NCBI RefSeq assembly: GCF_032854445.1
Contig: NW_027018237.1
Coordinates: 1-53,357 of the forward strand
Direction of reading: 5' to 3'
DNA from: Liolophura sinensis
Taxonomy: Eukaryota > Mollusca > Polyplacophora > Chitonida > Chitonidae
DNA: 53,357 bases
Below, one piece after another: positions 1 through 14,269 of the stretch. Position 1 is the first letter of the stretch. Each line of letters starts with the position of its first letter. The notes below the pieces were generated by a model. The model saw only the letters and a program-made list of their open reading frames with translations, searched no databases and was not told the origin of the DNA. A program made the position numbers and the translations under genes.

Positions 1-3000
1 GTGCCCAGCAACGGCTCTTACTCCATGGAAACCAGGGATATTTGCAATTTTTTAACAGCTGCCGATGCTTGGCCCAATTCCGCATCTTTTGGCACCTTAT
101 AAATGTGGGTCAGTGTTTAGTTGTACTTTTTACAGCAGACTGTATCAAGTACCTTGTGTTTTTCACGTACAAATTGTCTGGTTTTTCAACACGAAGATAA
201 AGACATTGAGATTGTCTTGCACTTAGAAGTAAGGCAATTGCTGGGTGAGTTAAATGGGCTTAGCCCAAAGATTTCAGGTCTTCTGGGCTACCGAAGGGCA
301 CATAACTTATAGTCAAAAGTTGAATATAGTAATGACCAGTCGCGATTGTACAGAGTACAGTGTAGCCGGTTTCAATTAACAAAAAGACCAGGCAAAAATG
401 CAAAAGTGGAAAAACTGTTCCAGTGCTGCTGGTAAGAGGCTAATCCGACGTATTTTGTGACGAGAAATCGAATGGTGCAAACCGCGTTGCTCTCCGACCA
501 ATACTTTTGGCTGTAGCGACAATTGAATGATCATTTATGTCATATCACATGCCCAGCAACGGCTCTTACTCCATGGAAACTAGGGAAATTTGCAATTTTT
601 CAACAGCTGCCGATGCCTGGCTCAATTCCGCATCTTTTGGCACCTTACTGAAGTGGGTCAGTGTTCAGTTGTACTTTTTACATCAGACTGTATCAAGTAC
701 CTTGTGTTTTTCATGTACAAATGGTCTGGTTTTTCTACACGTAGATAAAGACATTGAGATTGTCTTGGACTTAGAAGTAAGACAATTGCTGGGTGAGTTA
801 AAATGGGCTTGGCCCAAAGATTTCAGGTCTTCTGGGCTACCGAAGGCCACATAACTTATAGTCAAAAGTTGAATGTAGTAATGACCAGTCGCGATTGTAC
901 AGAGTACAGTGTAGCCGATTTCAATTAACAAAAAGACCAGGCAAAAATGCAAAAGTGGAAAAATTGTTCCAGTGCTGCTGGTAAGAGGCTAAGCCGACGT
1001 ATTTTGTGACGAGAAATCGAATGGTGCAAACCGCGTTGCTCTCCGACCAATACTTTTGGCTGTAGTGACAAGTGAATGATCATTTATGTCATAATCACGT
1101 GCCCAGCAACGGCTCTTACTCCATGGAAACCAGGGATATTTGCAATTTTTTAACAGCTGCCGATGCCTGGCCCAATTCCGCATCTGTTGGCACCTTATAA
1201 ATGTGGGTCAGTGTTTAGTTGTACTTTTTACAGCAGACTGTATCAAGTACCTTGTGTTTTTTATGTACAAATGGTGTGGTTTTTCTACACGTAGATAAAG
1301 ACATTGAGACTGTCTTGCACTTAGAAGTAAGACAATTGCTGGGTGAGTTAAATGGGCTTGGCCCAAAGATTTCAGGTCTTCTGAGCTACCGAAGGGCACA
1401 TAACTTATAGTCAAAAGTTGAATATAGTAATGACCAGTCGCGATTGTACAGAGTACAGTGTAGCCGGTTTCAAAACAAAAAGACCAGGCAAAAATGCAAA
1501 AGTGGAAAAACTGTTCCAGTGCTACTAGTAAGAGGCTAATCCGACGTATTTTGTGACGAGAAATCGAATGTGCAATCCGCGTTGCTCTACGACCAATACT
1601 TTTGGCTGTAGCGACAATTCAATGATCATTGATGTCATAATCACGTGCGTAGCAACGGCTCTTACTCCATGGAAACCAGAGAAGTTTGCAATTTTTCAAC
1701 AGCTGCCGATGCCTGGCTCAATTCCGCATCTTTTGGCACCTTACTGAAGTGGGTCAGTGTTCAGTTGTACTTTTTACAGCAGGCTGTATCAAGTACCTTG
1801 TGTTTTTTTTATGTACAAATGGTGTGGTTTTTCTACACGTAGATAAAGACACTGAGATTGTCTTGGACTTAGCAAGTAAGACAATTGCTGGGTGAGTTAA
1901 ATGGGCTTAGCCCAAAGATTTCAGGTCTTCTGGGCTACCGAAGGGCACATAACTTATAGTCAAAAGTTGAATATAGTAATGACCAGTCGCGATGGTACAT
2001 AGTACAGTGTAGCCGATTTCAATTAACAAAAAGACCAGGCAAAAATGCAAAATTGGAAAAATTGTTCCAGTGCTGCTGGTAAGAGGCTAATCCGACGTAT
2101 TTTGTGACGACAAATCGAATGGTGCAATCCCGCGTTGCTCTCCGACCAATACTTTTGGCTGTAGTGACAATTGAATGATCATTTATGTCATAATCACGTG
2201 CCCAGCAACGGCTCTTACTCCATGGAAACCAGGGAAATTTGCAATTTTTCAACAGCTGCCGATGCCTGGCTCAATTCTGCATCTTTTGGGCACCTTACTG
2301 AAGTGGGTCAGTGTTCAGTTGTACTGTTTACAGCAGACTGTATCAAGTACCTTGTGTTTTTCACGTACAAATGGTGTGGTTTTTCTACACGTAGATAAAG
2401 ACATTGAGATTGTCTTGCACTTAGAAGTAAGGCAATTGCTGGGTGAGTTAAATGGGCTTAGCCCAAAGATTTCAGGTCTTCTGGGCAACCGAAGGGCACA
2501 TAACTTATAGTCAAAAGTTGAATATAGTAATGACCAGTCGCGATGGTACATAGTACAGTGTAGCCGATTTCAATTAACAAAAAAGACCAGGCAAAAATGC
2601 AAAATTGGAAAAATTGTTCCAGTGCTGTGGTAAGAGGCTAATCCGACGTATTTTGTGACGACAAATCGAATGGTGCAATCCGCGTTGCTCTCCGACCAAT
2701 ACTTTTGGCTGTAGTGACAATTCAATGATCATTTATGTCATAATCACGTGCCCAGCAACGGCTCTTACTCCATGGAAACCAGGGAAATTTGCAATTTTTC
2801 AACAGCTGCCGATTCCTGGCTCAATTCCGCATCTTTTGGCACCTTACTGAAGTGGGTCAGTGTTCAGTTGTACTTTTTACAGCAGACTGTATCAAGTACC
2901 TTGTGTTTTTCACGTACAAATGGTCTGGTTTTTCTACACGTAGATAAAGACATTGAGATTGTCTTGCACTTAGAAGTAAGGCAATTGCTGGGTGAGTTAA

Positions 3001-6000
3001 ATGGGCTTAGCCCTAAGATTTCAGGTCTTCTGGGCTACCGAAGGGCACATAACTTATAGTCAAAAGTTGAATATAGTAATGACCAGTCGCGATTGTACAG
3101 AGTACAGTGTAGCCGATTTCAATTAACAAAAAGACCAGGCAAAAATGCAAAATTGGAAAAATTGTTCCAGTGCTGCTGGTAAGAGGCTAATCCGACGTAT
3201 TTTGTGACGACAAATCGAATGGTGCAAACCGCGTTGCTCTCCGACCAAAACTTTTGGCTGTAGCGACAATTGAATGATCATTTATGTCATAATCACGTGC
3301 GTAGCAACGGCTCTTACTCCATGGAAACCAGGGAAATTTGCAATTTTTCAACAGCTGCCGATGCCTGGCTCAATTCCGAATCTTTTGGCACCTTACTGAA
3401 GTGGGTTAGTGTTCAGTTGTACTTTTTACAGCAGACTGTATCAAGTACCTTGTGTTTTTCATGTACAAATGGTGTGGTTTTTCTACACGTAGATAAAGAC
3501 ATTGAGATTGTCTTGGACTTAGAAGTAAGACAATTGCTGGGTGAGTTAAATGGGCTTAGCCCAAAGATTTCAGGTCTTCTGGGCTACCGAAGGGCACATA
3601 ACTTATAGTCAAAATTGAATATAGTAATAACCAGTCGAGATTGTACAGAGTACAGTGTAGCCGATTTCAAATAACAAAAAGACCAGGCAAAAATGAAAAA
3701 GTGGAAAAACTGTTCCAGTGCTGCTGGTAAGAGGCTAATCCGACGTATTTTGTGACGAGAAATCGAATGGTGCAAACCGCGTTGCTCTCCGACCAATACT
3801 TTTGGCTGTAGCGACAATTCAATGATCATTGATGTCATAATCACGTGCCCAGCAACGGCTCTTACTCCATGGAAACCAGGGGTATTTGCAATTTTTTAAC
3901 AGCTGCTGATGCCTGGCCCAATTCCGCATCTTTTGGCACCTTATAAATGTGGGTCAGTGTTTAGTTGTAGTTTTTACAGCAGACTGTATCAAGTACCTTG
4001 TGTTTTTCATGTACAAATGGTGTGGTTTTTCTACACGTAGATAAAGACATTGAGATTGTCCTGTAGTTAGATGTAAGACAATTGCTGGGTGAGTTAAATG
4101 GGCTTAGCCCAAAGATTTCAGGTCTTCTGGGCTACCGAAGGGCACATAACTTATAGTCAAAAGTTGAATATAGTAATGACCAGTCGCGATTGTACAGAGT
4201 ACAGTGTAGCCGATTTCAATTAACAAAAAGACCAGACAAAAATGCAAAAGTGGAAAAACTGTTCCAGTGCTGCTGGTAAGAGGCTAATCCGACGTATTTT
4301 GTGACGAGAAATCGAATGGTGCAAACCGCGTTGCTCTCCGACCAATCCTTTTGGCTGTAGTGACAATTGAATGATCATTTATGTCATAATCACGTGCCCA
4401 GCAACGGCTCTTACTCCATGGAAACCAGGGAAATTTGCAATTTTTCAACAGCTGCCGATTCCTGGCTCAATTCCGCATCTTTTGGCACCTTACTGAAGTG
4501 GGTCAGTGTTCAGTTGTACTTTTTACAGCAGACTGTATCAAGTACCTTGTGTTTTTCACGTACAAATGGTCTGGTTTTTCTACACGTAGATAAAGACATT
4601 GAGATTGTCTTGCACTTAGAAGTAAGGCAATTGCTGGGTGACTTAAATGGGCTTAGCCCAAAGATTTCAGGTCTTCTGGGCTACCGAAGGGCACATAACT
4701 TATAGTCAAAAGTTGAATATAGTAATGACCTGTCGCGATTGTACAGAGTACAGTGTAGCCGATTTCAATTAACAAAAAGACCAGGCAAAAATGCAAAAGT
4801 GGAAAAACTGTTCCAGTGCTGCTGGTAAGAGGCTAATCCGACGTATTTTGTGACGAGAAATCGAATGGTGCAAACCGCGTTGCTCTCCGACCAATACTTT
4901 TGGCTGTAGTGACAATTGAATGATCATTGATGTCATAATCACGTGCGTAGCAACGGCTCTTACTCCATGGAAACCAGGGAAATTTGCAATTTTTCAACAG
5001 CTGCCGATGCCTGGCTCAATTCCGCATCTTTTGGCACCTTACTGAAGTGGGTCAGTGTTCAGTTGTACTTTTTACAGCAGACTGTATCAAGTACCTTGTG
5101 TTTTTCACGTATAAATGGTGTGGTTTTTCTACACGTAGATAAAGACATTGAGATTGTCTTGCACTTAGAAGTAAGGCAATTGCTGGGTGAGTTAAATGGG
5201 CTTAGCCCAAAGATTTCAAGTCTTCTGGGCTACCGAAGGGCACATAACTTATAGTCAAAAGTTGAATATAGTAATGACCAGTCGCGATTGTACAGAGTAC
5301 AGTGTAGCCGATTTCAATTAACAAAAAGACCAGGCAAAATTGCAAAAGTGGAAAAATTGTTCCAGTGCTGCTGGTAAGAGGCTAATCCGACGTATTTTGT
5401 GACGAGAAATCGAATGGTGCAAACCGCGTTGCTCTCCGACCAATACTTTTGGCTGTAGCGACAATTCAATGAATATTGATGTCATAATCACGTGCCCAGC
5501 AACGGCTCTTACTCCATGGAAACCAGGGATATTTGCAATTTTTTAACAGCTGCCGATGCTTGGCCCAATTCCGCATCTTTTGGCACCTTATAAATGTGGG
5601 TCAGTGTTTAGTTGTACTTTTTACAGCAGACTGTATCAAGTACCTTGTGTTTTTTATGTACAAATGGTGTGGTTTTTCTACACGTAGATAAAGACATTGA
5701 GATTGTCTTGGACTTAGAAGTAAGACAATTGCTGGGTGAGTTAAATGGGCTTGGCCCAAAGATTTCAGGTCTTCTGGGCTACCGAAGGGCACATAACTTA
5801 TAGTCAAAAGTTGAATGTAGTAATGACCAGTCGCGATTGTACAGAGTACAGTGTAGCCGATTTCAATTAACAAAAAGACCAGGCAAAAATGCAAAAGTAG
5901 AAAAACTGTTCCAGTGCTGCTGGTAAGAGGCTAATCCGACGTATTTTGTGACGAGAAATCGAATGGTGCAAACCGCGTTGCTCTCCGACCAATACTTTTG

Positions 6001-6583
6001 GCTGTAGTGACAATTGAATGATCATTTATGTCATAATCACGTGCCCAGCAACGGCTCTTACTCCATGGAAACCAGGGAAATTTGCAATTTTTCAACAGCT
6101 GCTGATGCCTGGCTCAATTCCGCATCTTTTGGCACCTTACTGAAGTGGGTCAGTGTTCAGTTGTACTTTTTACAGCAGACTGTATCAAGTACCTTGTGTT
6201 TTTCACGTACAAATGGTGTGATTTTTCTACACGTAGATAAAGACATTGAGATTGTCTTGCACTTAGAAGTAAGGCAATTGCTGGGTGAGTTAAATGGGCT
6301 TAGCCGAAAGATTTCAGGTCTTCTGCGCTACCGAAGGGCACATAACTTATAGTCAAAAGTTGAACATAGTAATGACCAGTCGCGAATGTACAGAGTACAG
6401 TGTAGCCGATTTCAATTAACAAAAAGACCAGGCAAAAATGCAAAAGTGGAAAAACTGTTCCAGTGCTGCTGGTAAGAGGCTAATCCGACGTATTTTGTGA
6501 CGAGAAATCGAATGGTGCAAACCGCGTTGCTCTCCGACCAATACTTTTGGCTGTAGCGACAATTGAATGATCATTTATGTCAT
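1..6583 (+). repeat. 12-unit higher-order repeat, copy 1
   Basis: Twelve units in the class order B A B A A A A B A A B A. The eighth unit (from 3,839) is a B variant with TTGTAGTTTTTACAG and CCTGTAGTTAGATG. The eleventh (from 5,486) is a B unit whose leader reads GAATATTGATG. The same order with the same private variants returns 6,589 bp later. Examples are AAATTGTCTGG at about 171 and 6,760, the TTGGCCC-GAGCTACC unit from 1,093 and 7,682, and the extra T run TGTTTTTTTTATG at about 1,800 and 8,393. Scattered single-base indels separate the two copies. Confidence 0.93.
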
Positions 6584-9500
6584 AATCACGTGCCCAGCAA
6601 CGGCTCTTACTCCATGGAAACCAGGGAAATTTGCAATTTTTTAACAGCTGCCGATGCTTGGCCCAATTCCGCATCTTTTGGCACCTTATAAATGTGGGTC
6701 AGTGTTTAGTTGTACTTTTTACAGCAGACTGTATCAAGTACCTTGTGTTCTTCACGTACAAATTGTCTGGTTTTTCTACACGAAGATAAAGACATTGAGA
6801 TTGTCTTGCACTTAGAAGTAAGGCAATTGCTGGGTGAGTTAAATGGGCTTAGCCCAAAGATTTCAGGTCTTCTGGGCTACCGAAGGGCACATAACTTATA
6901 GTCAAAAGTTGAATATAGTAATGACCAGTCGCGATTGTACAGAGTACAGTGTAGCCGATTTCAATTAACAAAAAGACCAGGCAAAAATGCAAAAGTGGAA
7001 AAACTGTTCCAGTGCTGCTGGTAAGAGGCTAATCCGACGTATTTTGTGACGAGAAATCGAATGGTGCAAACCGCGTTGCTCTCCGACCAATACTTTTGGC
7101 TGTAGCGACAATTGAATGATCATTTATGTCATAATCACATGCCCAGCAACGGCTCTTACTCCATGGAAACTAGGGAAATTTGCAATTTTTCAACAGCTGC
7201 CGATGCCTGGCTCAATTCCGCATCTTTTGGCACCTTACTGAAGTGGGTCAGTGTTCAGTTGTACTTTTTACAGCAGACTGTATCAAGTACCTTGTGTTTT
7301 TCATGTACAAATGGTCTGGTTTTTCTACACGTAGATAAAGACATTGAGATTGTCTTGGACTTAGAAGTAAGACAATTGCTGGGTGAGTTAAATGGGCTTG
7401 GCCCAAAGATTTCAGGTCTTCTGGGCTACCGAAGGCCACATAACTTATAGTCAAAAGTTGAATGTAGTAATGACCAGTCGCTATTGTACAGAGTACAGTG
7501 TAGCCGATTTCAATTAACAAAAAGACCAGGCAAAAATGCAAAAGTGGAAAAACTGTTCCAGTGCTGCTGGTAAGAGGCTAAGCCGACGTATTTTGTGACG
7601 AGAAATCGAATGGTGCAAACCGCGTTGCTCTCCGACCAATACTTTTGGCTGTAGTGACAAGTGAATGATCATTTATGTCATAATCACGTGCCCAGCAACG
7701 GCTCTTACTCCATGGAAACCAGGGATATTTGCAATTTTTTAACAGCTGCCGATGCCTGGCCCAATTCCGCATCTGTTGGCACCTTATAAATGTGGGTCAG
7801 TGTTTAGTTGTACTTTTTACAGCAGACTGTATCAAGTACCTTGTGTTTTTTATGTACAAATGGTGTGGTTTTTCTACACGTAGATAAAGACATTGAGACT
7901 GTCTTGCACTTAGAAGTAAGACAATTGCTGGGTGAGTTAAATGGGCTTGGCCCAAAGATTTCAGGTCTTCTGAGCTACCGAAGGGCACATAACTTATAGT
8001 CAAAAGTTGAATATAGTAATGACCAGTCGCGATTGTACAGAGTACAGTGTAGCCGGTTTCAATTAACAAAAAGACCAGGCAAAAATGCAAAAGTGGAAAA
8101 ACTGTTCCAGTGCTACTAGTAAGAGGCTAATCCGACGTATTTTGTGACGAGAAATCGAATGGTGCAATCCGCGTTGCTCTCCGACCAATACTTTTGGCTG
8201 TAGCGACAATTCAATGATCATTGATGTCATAATCACGTGCGTAGCAACGGCTCTTACTCCATGGAAACCAGAGAAGTTTGCAATTTTTCAACAGCTGCCG
8301 ATGCCTGGCTCAATTCCGCATCTTTTGGCACCTTACTGAAGTGGGTCAGTGTTCAGTTGTACTTTTTACAGCAGGCTGTATCAAGTACCTTGTGTTTTTT
8401 TTATGTACAAATGGTGTGGTTTTTCTACACGTAGATAAAGACACTGAGATTGTCTTGGACTTAGAAGTAAGACAATTGCTGGGTGAGTTAAATGGGCTTA
8501 GCCCAAAGATTTCAGGTCTTCTGGGCTACCGAAGGGCACATAACTTATAGTCAAAAGTTGAATATAGTAATGACCAGTCGCGATGGTACATAGTACAGTG
8601 TAGCCGATTTCAATTAACAAAAAGACCAGGCAAAAATGCAAAATTGGAAAAATTGTTCCAGTGCTGCTGGTAAGAGGCTAATCCGACGTATTTTGTGACG
8701 ACAAATCGAATGGTGCAATCCGCGTTGCTCTCCGACCAATACTTTTGGCTGTAGTGACAATTGAATGATCATTTATGTCATAATCACGTGCCCAGCAACG
8801 GCTCTTACTCCATGGAAACCAGGGAAATTTGCAATTTTTCAACAGCTGCCGATGCCTGGCTCAATTCTGCATCTTTTGGCACCTTACTGAAGTGGGTCAG
8901 TGTTCAGTTGTACTGTTTACAGCAGACTGTATCAAGTACCTTGTGTTTTTCACGTACAAATGGTGTGGTTTTTCTACACGTAGATAAAGACATTGAGATT
9001 GTCTTGCACTTAGAAGTAAGGCAATTGCTGGGTGAGTTAAATGGGCTTAGCCCAAAGATTTCAGGTCTTCTGGGCAACCGAAGGGCACATAACTTATAGT
9101 CAAAAGTTGAATATAGTAATGACCAGTCGCGATGGTACATAGTACAGTGTAGCCGATTTCAATTAACAAAAAGACCAGGCAAAAATGCAAAATTGGAAAA
9201 ATTGTTCCAGTGCTGGTGGTAAGAGGCTAATCCGACGTATTTTGTGACGACAAATCGAATGGTGCAATCCGCGTTGCTCTCCGACCAATACTTTTGGCTG
9301 TAGTGACAATTGAATGATCATTTATGTCATAATCACGTGCCCAGCAACGGCTCTTACTCCATGGAAACCAGGGAAATTTGCAATTTTTCAACAGCTGCCG
9401 ATTCCTGGCTCAATTCTGCATCTTTTGGCACCTTACTGAAGTGGGTCAGTGTTCAGTTGTACTTTTTACAGCAGACTGTATCAAGTACCTTGTGTTTTTC

Positions 9501-12500
9501 ACGTACAAATGGTCTGGTTTTTCTACACGTAGATAAAGACATTGAGATTGTCTTGCACTTAGAAGTAAGGCAATTGCTGGGTGAGTTAAATGGGCTTAGC
9601 CCTAAGATTTCAGGTCTTCTGGGCTACCGAAGGGCACATAACTTATAGTCAAAAGTTGAATATAGTAATGACCAGTCGCGATTGTACAGAGTACAGTGTA
9701 GCCGATTTCAATTAACAAAAAGACCAGGCAAAAATGCAAAAGTGGAAAAATTGTTCCAGTGCTGCTGGTAAGAGGCTAATCCGACGTATTTTGTGACGAC
9801 AAATCGAATGGTGCAAACCGCGTTGCTCTCCGACCAAAACTTTTGGCTGTAGCGACAATTGAATGATCATTTATGTCATAATCACGTGCGTAGCAACGGC
9901 TCTTACTCCATGGAAACCAGGGAAATTTGCAATTTTTCAACAGCTGCCGATGCCTGGCTCAATTCCGAATCTTTTGGCACCTTACTGAAGTGGGTTAGTG
10001 TTCAGTTGTACTTTTTACAGCAGACTGTATCAAGTACCTTGTGTTTTTCATGTACAAATGGTGTGGTTTTTCTACACGTAGATAAAGACATTGAGATTGT
10101 CTTGGACTTAGAAGTAAGACAATTGCTGGGTGAGTTAAATGGGCTTAGCCCAAAGATTTCAGGTCTTCTGGGCTACCGAAGGGCACATAACTTATAGTCA
10201 AAATTGAATATAGTAATGACCAGTCGCGATTGTACAGAGTACAGTGTAGCCGATTTCAAATAACAAAAAGACCAGGCAAAAATGAAAAAGTGGAAAAACT
10301 GTTCCAGTGCTGCTGGTAAGAGGCTAATCCGACGTATTTTGTGACGAGAAATCGAATGGTGCAAACCGCGTTGCTCTCCGACCAATACTTTTGGCTGTAG
10401 CGACAATTCAATGATCATTGATGTCATAATCACGTGCCCAGCAACGGCTCTTACTCCATGGAAACCAGGGGTATTTGCAATTTTTTAACAGCTGCTGATG
10501 CCTGGCCCAATTCCGCATCTTTTGGCACCTTATAAATGTGGGTCAGTGTTTAGTTGTAGTTTTTACAGCAGACTGTATCAAGTGCCTTGTGTTTTTCATG
10601 TACAAATGGTGTGGTTTTTCTACACGTAGATAAAGACATTGAGATTGTCCTGTAGTTAGATGTAAGACAATTGCTGGGTGAGTTAAATGGGCTTAGCCCA
10701 AAGATTTCAGGTCTTCTGGGCTACCGAAGGGCACATAACTTATAGTCAAAAGTTGAATATAGTAATGACCAGTCGCGATTGTACAGAGTACAGTGTAGCC
10801 GATTTCAATTAACAAAAAGACCAGACAAAAATGCAAAAGTGGAAAAAACTGTTCCAGTGCTGCTGGTAAGAGGCTAATCCGACGTATTTTGTGACGAGAA
10901 ATCGAATGGTGCAAACCGCGTTGCTCTCGACCAATCCTTTTGGCTGTAGTGACAATTGAATGATCATTTATGTCATAATCACGTGCCAGCAACGGCTCTT
11001 ACTCCATGGAAACCAGGGAAATTTGCAATTTTTTCAACAGCTGGCCGATTCCTGGCTCAATTCCGCATCTTTTGGCACCTTACTGAAGTGGGTCAGTGTT
11101 CAGTTGTACTTTTTACAGCAGACTGTATCAAGTACCTTGTGTTTTTCACGTACAAATGGTCTGGTTTTTCTACACGTAGATAAAGACATTGAGATTGTCT
11201 TGCACTTAGAAGTAAGGCAATTGCTGGGTGACTTAAATGGGCTTAGCCCAAAGATTTCAGGTCTTCTGGGCTACCGAAGGGCACATAACTTATAGTCAAA
11301 AGTTGAATATAGTAATGACCAGTCGCGATTGTACAGAGTACAGTGTAGCCGATTTCAATTAACAAAAAGACCAGGCAAAAATGCAAAAGTGGAAAAACTG
11401 TTCCAGTGCTGCTGGTAAGAGGCTAATCCGACGTATTTTGTGACGAGAAATCGAATGGTGCAAACCGCGTTGCTCTCCGACCAATACTTTTGGCTGTAGT
11501 GACAATTGAATGATCATTGATGTCATAATCACGTGCGTAGCAACGGCTCTTACTCCATGGAAACCAGGGGTATTTGCAATTTTTCAACAGCTGCCGATGC
11601 CTGGCTCAATTCCGCATCTTTTGGCACCTTACTGAAGTGGGTCAGTGTTCAGTTGTACTTTTTACAGCAGACTGTATCAAGTACCCTTGTGTTTTTCACG
11701 TATAAATGGTGTGGTTTTTCTACACGTAGATAAAGACATTGAGATTGTCTTGCACTTAGAAGTAAGGCAATTGCTGGGTGAGTTAAATGGCTTAGCCCAA
11801 AGATTTGACGTCTTCTGGGCTACCGAAGGGCACATAACTTATAGTCAAAAGTTGAATATAGTAATGACCAGTCGCGATTGTACAGAGTACAGTGTAGCCG
11901 ATTTCAATTAACAAAAAGACCAGGGCAAAATTGCAAAAGTGGAAAAATTGTTCCAGTGCTGCTGGTAAGAGGCTAATCCGACGTATTTGTGACGAGAAAT
12001 CGAATGGTGCAAACCGCGTTGCTCTCCGACCAATACTTTTGGCTGTAGCGACAATTCAATGAATATTGATGTCATAATCACGTGCCCAGCAACGGCTCTT
12101 ACTCTATGGAAACCAGGGATATTTGCAATTTTTTAACAGCTGCCGATGCTTGGCCCAATTCCGCATCTTTTGGCACCTTATAAATGTGGGTCAGTGTTTA
12201 GTTGTACTTTTTACAGCAGACTGTATCAAGTACCTTGTGTTTTTTATGTACAAATGGTGTGGTTTTTCTACACGTAGATAAAGACATTGAGATTGTCTTG
12301 GACTTAGAAGTAAGACAATTGCTGGGTGAGTTAAATGGGCTTGGCCCAAAGATTTCAGGTCTTCTGGGCTACCGAAGGGCACATAACTTATAGTCAAAAG
12401 TTGAATGTAGTAATGACCAGTCGCGATTGTACAGAGTACAGTGTAGCCGATTTCAATTAACAAAAAGACCAGGCAAAAATGCAAAAGTAGAAAAACTGTT

Positions 12501-13171
12501 CCAGTGCTGCTGGTAAGAGGCTAATCCGACGTATTTTGTGACGAGAAATCGAATGGTGCAAACCGCGTTGCTCTCCGACCAATACTTTTGGCTGTAGTGA
12601 CAATTGAATGATCATTTATGTCATAAATCACGTGCCCAGCAACGGCTCTTACTCCATGGAAACCAGGGAAATTTGCAATTTTTCAACAGGTGCTGATGCC
12701 TGGCTCAATTCCGCATCTTTTGGCACCTTACTGAAGTGGGTCAGTGTTCAGTTGTACTTTTTACAGCAGACTGTATCAAGTACCTTGTGTTTTTCACGTA
12801 CAAATGGTGTGATTTTTCTACCGTAGATAAAGACATTGAGATTGTCTTGCACTTAGAAGTAAGGCAATTGCTGGGTGAGTTAAATGGGCTTAGCCGAAAG
12901 ATTTCAGGTCTTCTGCGCTACCGAAGGGCACATAACTTATAGTCAAAGTTGAACATAGTAATGACCAGTCGCGAATGTACAGAGTACAGTGTAGCCGATT
13001 TCAATTAACAAAAAGACAGGCAAAAATGCAAAAGTGGAAAAACTGTTCCAGTGCTGCTGGTAAGAGGCTAATCCGACGTATTTTGTGACGAGAAATCGAA
13101 TGGTGCAAACCGCGTGCTCTCCGACCAATAGTTTTGGCTGTAAGCGACAATTCAATGAATATTGATGTCAT
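6584..13171 (+). repeat. 12-unit higher-order repeat, copy 2
   Basis: Second copy of the 12-unit block, offset 6,589-6,592 bp from copy 1, with the same class order. Units start near 6,584, 7,133, 7,682, 8,231, 8,782, 9,331, 9,880, 10,428, 10,977, 11,527, 12,076 and 12,626. From about 10,840 onward this copy has many one-base gains and losses absent from copy 1. The twelfth unit ends with the GAATATTGATG leader instead of the ATCATTTATG leader seen at the end of copy 1, so the 12-unit phase is lost near 13,135. Confidence 0.92.
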
Positions 13172-14269
13172 AATCACGTGCCCAGCAACGGCTCTTACTC
13201 CATGGAAACCAGGATATTTGCAATTTTTTAACAGCTGCCGATGCCTTGGCCCAATTCCGCATCTTTTGGCACCTTATAAATGTGGGTCAGTGTTTAGTTG
13301 TACTTTTTACAGCAGACTGTATCAAGTACCTTGTGTTTTTTATGTACAAATGGTGTGGTTTTTCTACACGTAGATAAAGACATTGAGATTGTCTTGGACT
13401 TAGAAGTAAGACAATTGCTGGGTGAGTTAAATGGGCTTGGCCCAAAGATTTCAGGTCTTCTGGGCTACCGAAGGGCACATAACTTATAGTCAAAAGTTGA
13501 ATGTAGTAATAACCAGTCGCGATTGTACAGAGTACAGTGTAGCCGATTTCAATTAACAAAAAGACCAGGCAAAAATGCAAAATTGGAAAAACTGTTCCAG
13601 TGCTGCTGGTAAGAGGCTAAGCCGACGTATTTTGTGACGAGAAATCGAATGGTGCAAACCGCATTGCTCTCCGACCAATACTTTTGGCTGTAGCGACAAT
13701 TCAATGAATATTGATGTCATAATCACGTGCCCAGCAACGGCTCTTACTCCATGGAAACCAGGGATATTTGCAATTTTTTAACAGCTGCCGATGCCTGGCC
13801 CAATTCCGCATCTTTTGGCACCTTATAAATGTGGGTCAGTGTTTAGTTGTACTTTTTACAGCAGACTGTATCAAGTACCTTGTGTTTTTTATGTACAAAT
13901 GGTGTGGTTTTTCTACACGTAGATAAAGACATTGAGATTGTCTTGGACTTAGAAGTAAGACAATTGCTGGGTGAGTTAAATGGGCTTGGCCCAAAGATTT
14001 CAGGTCTTCTGGGCTACCGAAGGGCACATAACTTATAGTCAAATGTTGAATGTAGTAATGACCAGTCGCGATTGTACAGAGTACAGTGTAGCCGATTTCA
14101 ATTAACAAAAAGACCAGGCAAAAATGCAAAATTGGAAAAATTGTTCCAGTGCTGCTGGTAAGAGGCTAATCCGACGTATTTTGTGACGACAAATCGAATG
14201 GTGCAATCCGCGTTGCTCTCCGACCAATACTTTTGGCTGTAGTGACAATTGAATGATCATTTATGTCAT
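13172..14269 (+). repeat. Pair of adjacent class B units after the 12-mer phase break
   Basis: Two consecutive class B units (from 13,172 and 13,721) both carry the GAATATTGATG leader, TTATAAATG and TTGGCCC. Both match the eleventh unit of the 12-mer (5,486 and 12,076) rather than its first unit. Two B units side by side do not occur within the 12-mer, so this pair marks the join to a different repeat phase. Confidence 0.85.
13824..13830 (+). promoter_or_regulatory. TATA-like sequence typical of class B units
   Basis: Class B units have CCTTATAAATG at this position, where class A has CCTTACTGAAG and class C has CCTTGTTTATG. TATAAAT matches a TATA element, and a CCAAT motif lies in the preceding unit's 3' end. 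The same change introduces an in-frame TAA, so class B units cannot encode the roughly 112-codon frame seen in class A. Promoter activity is speculative. Confidence 0.2.
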
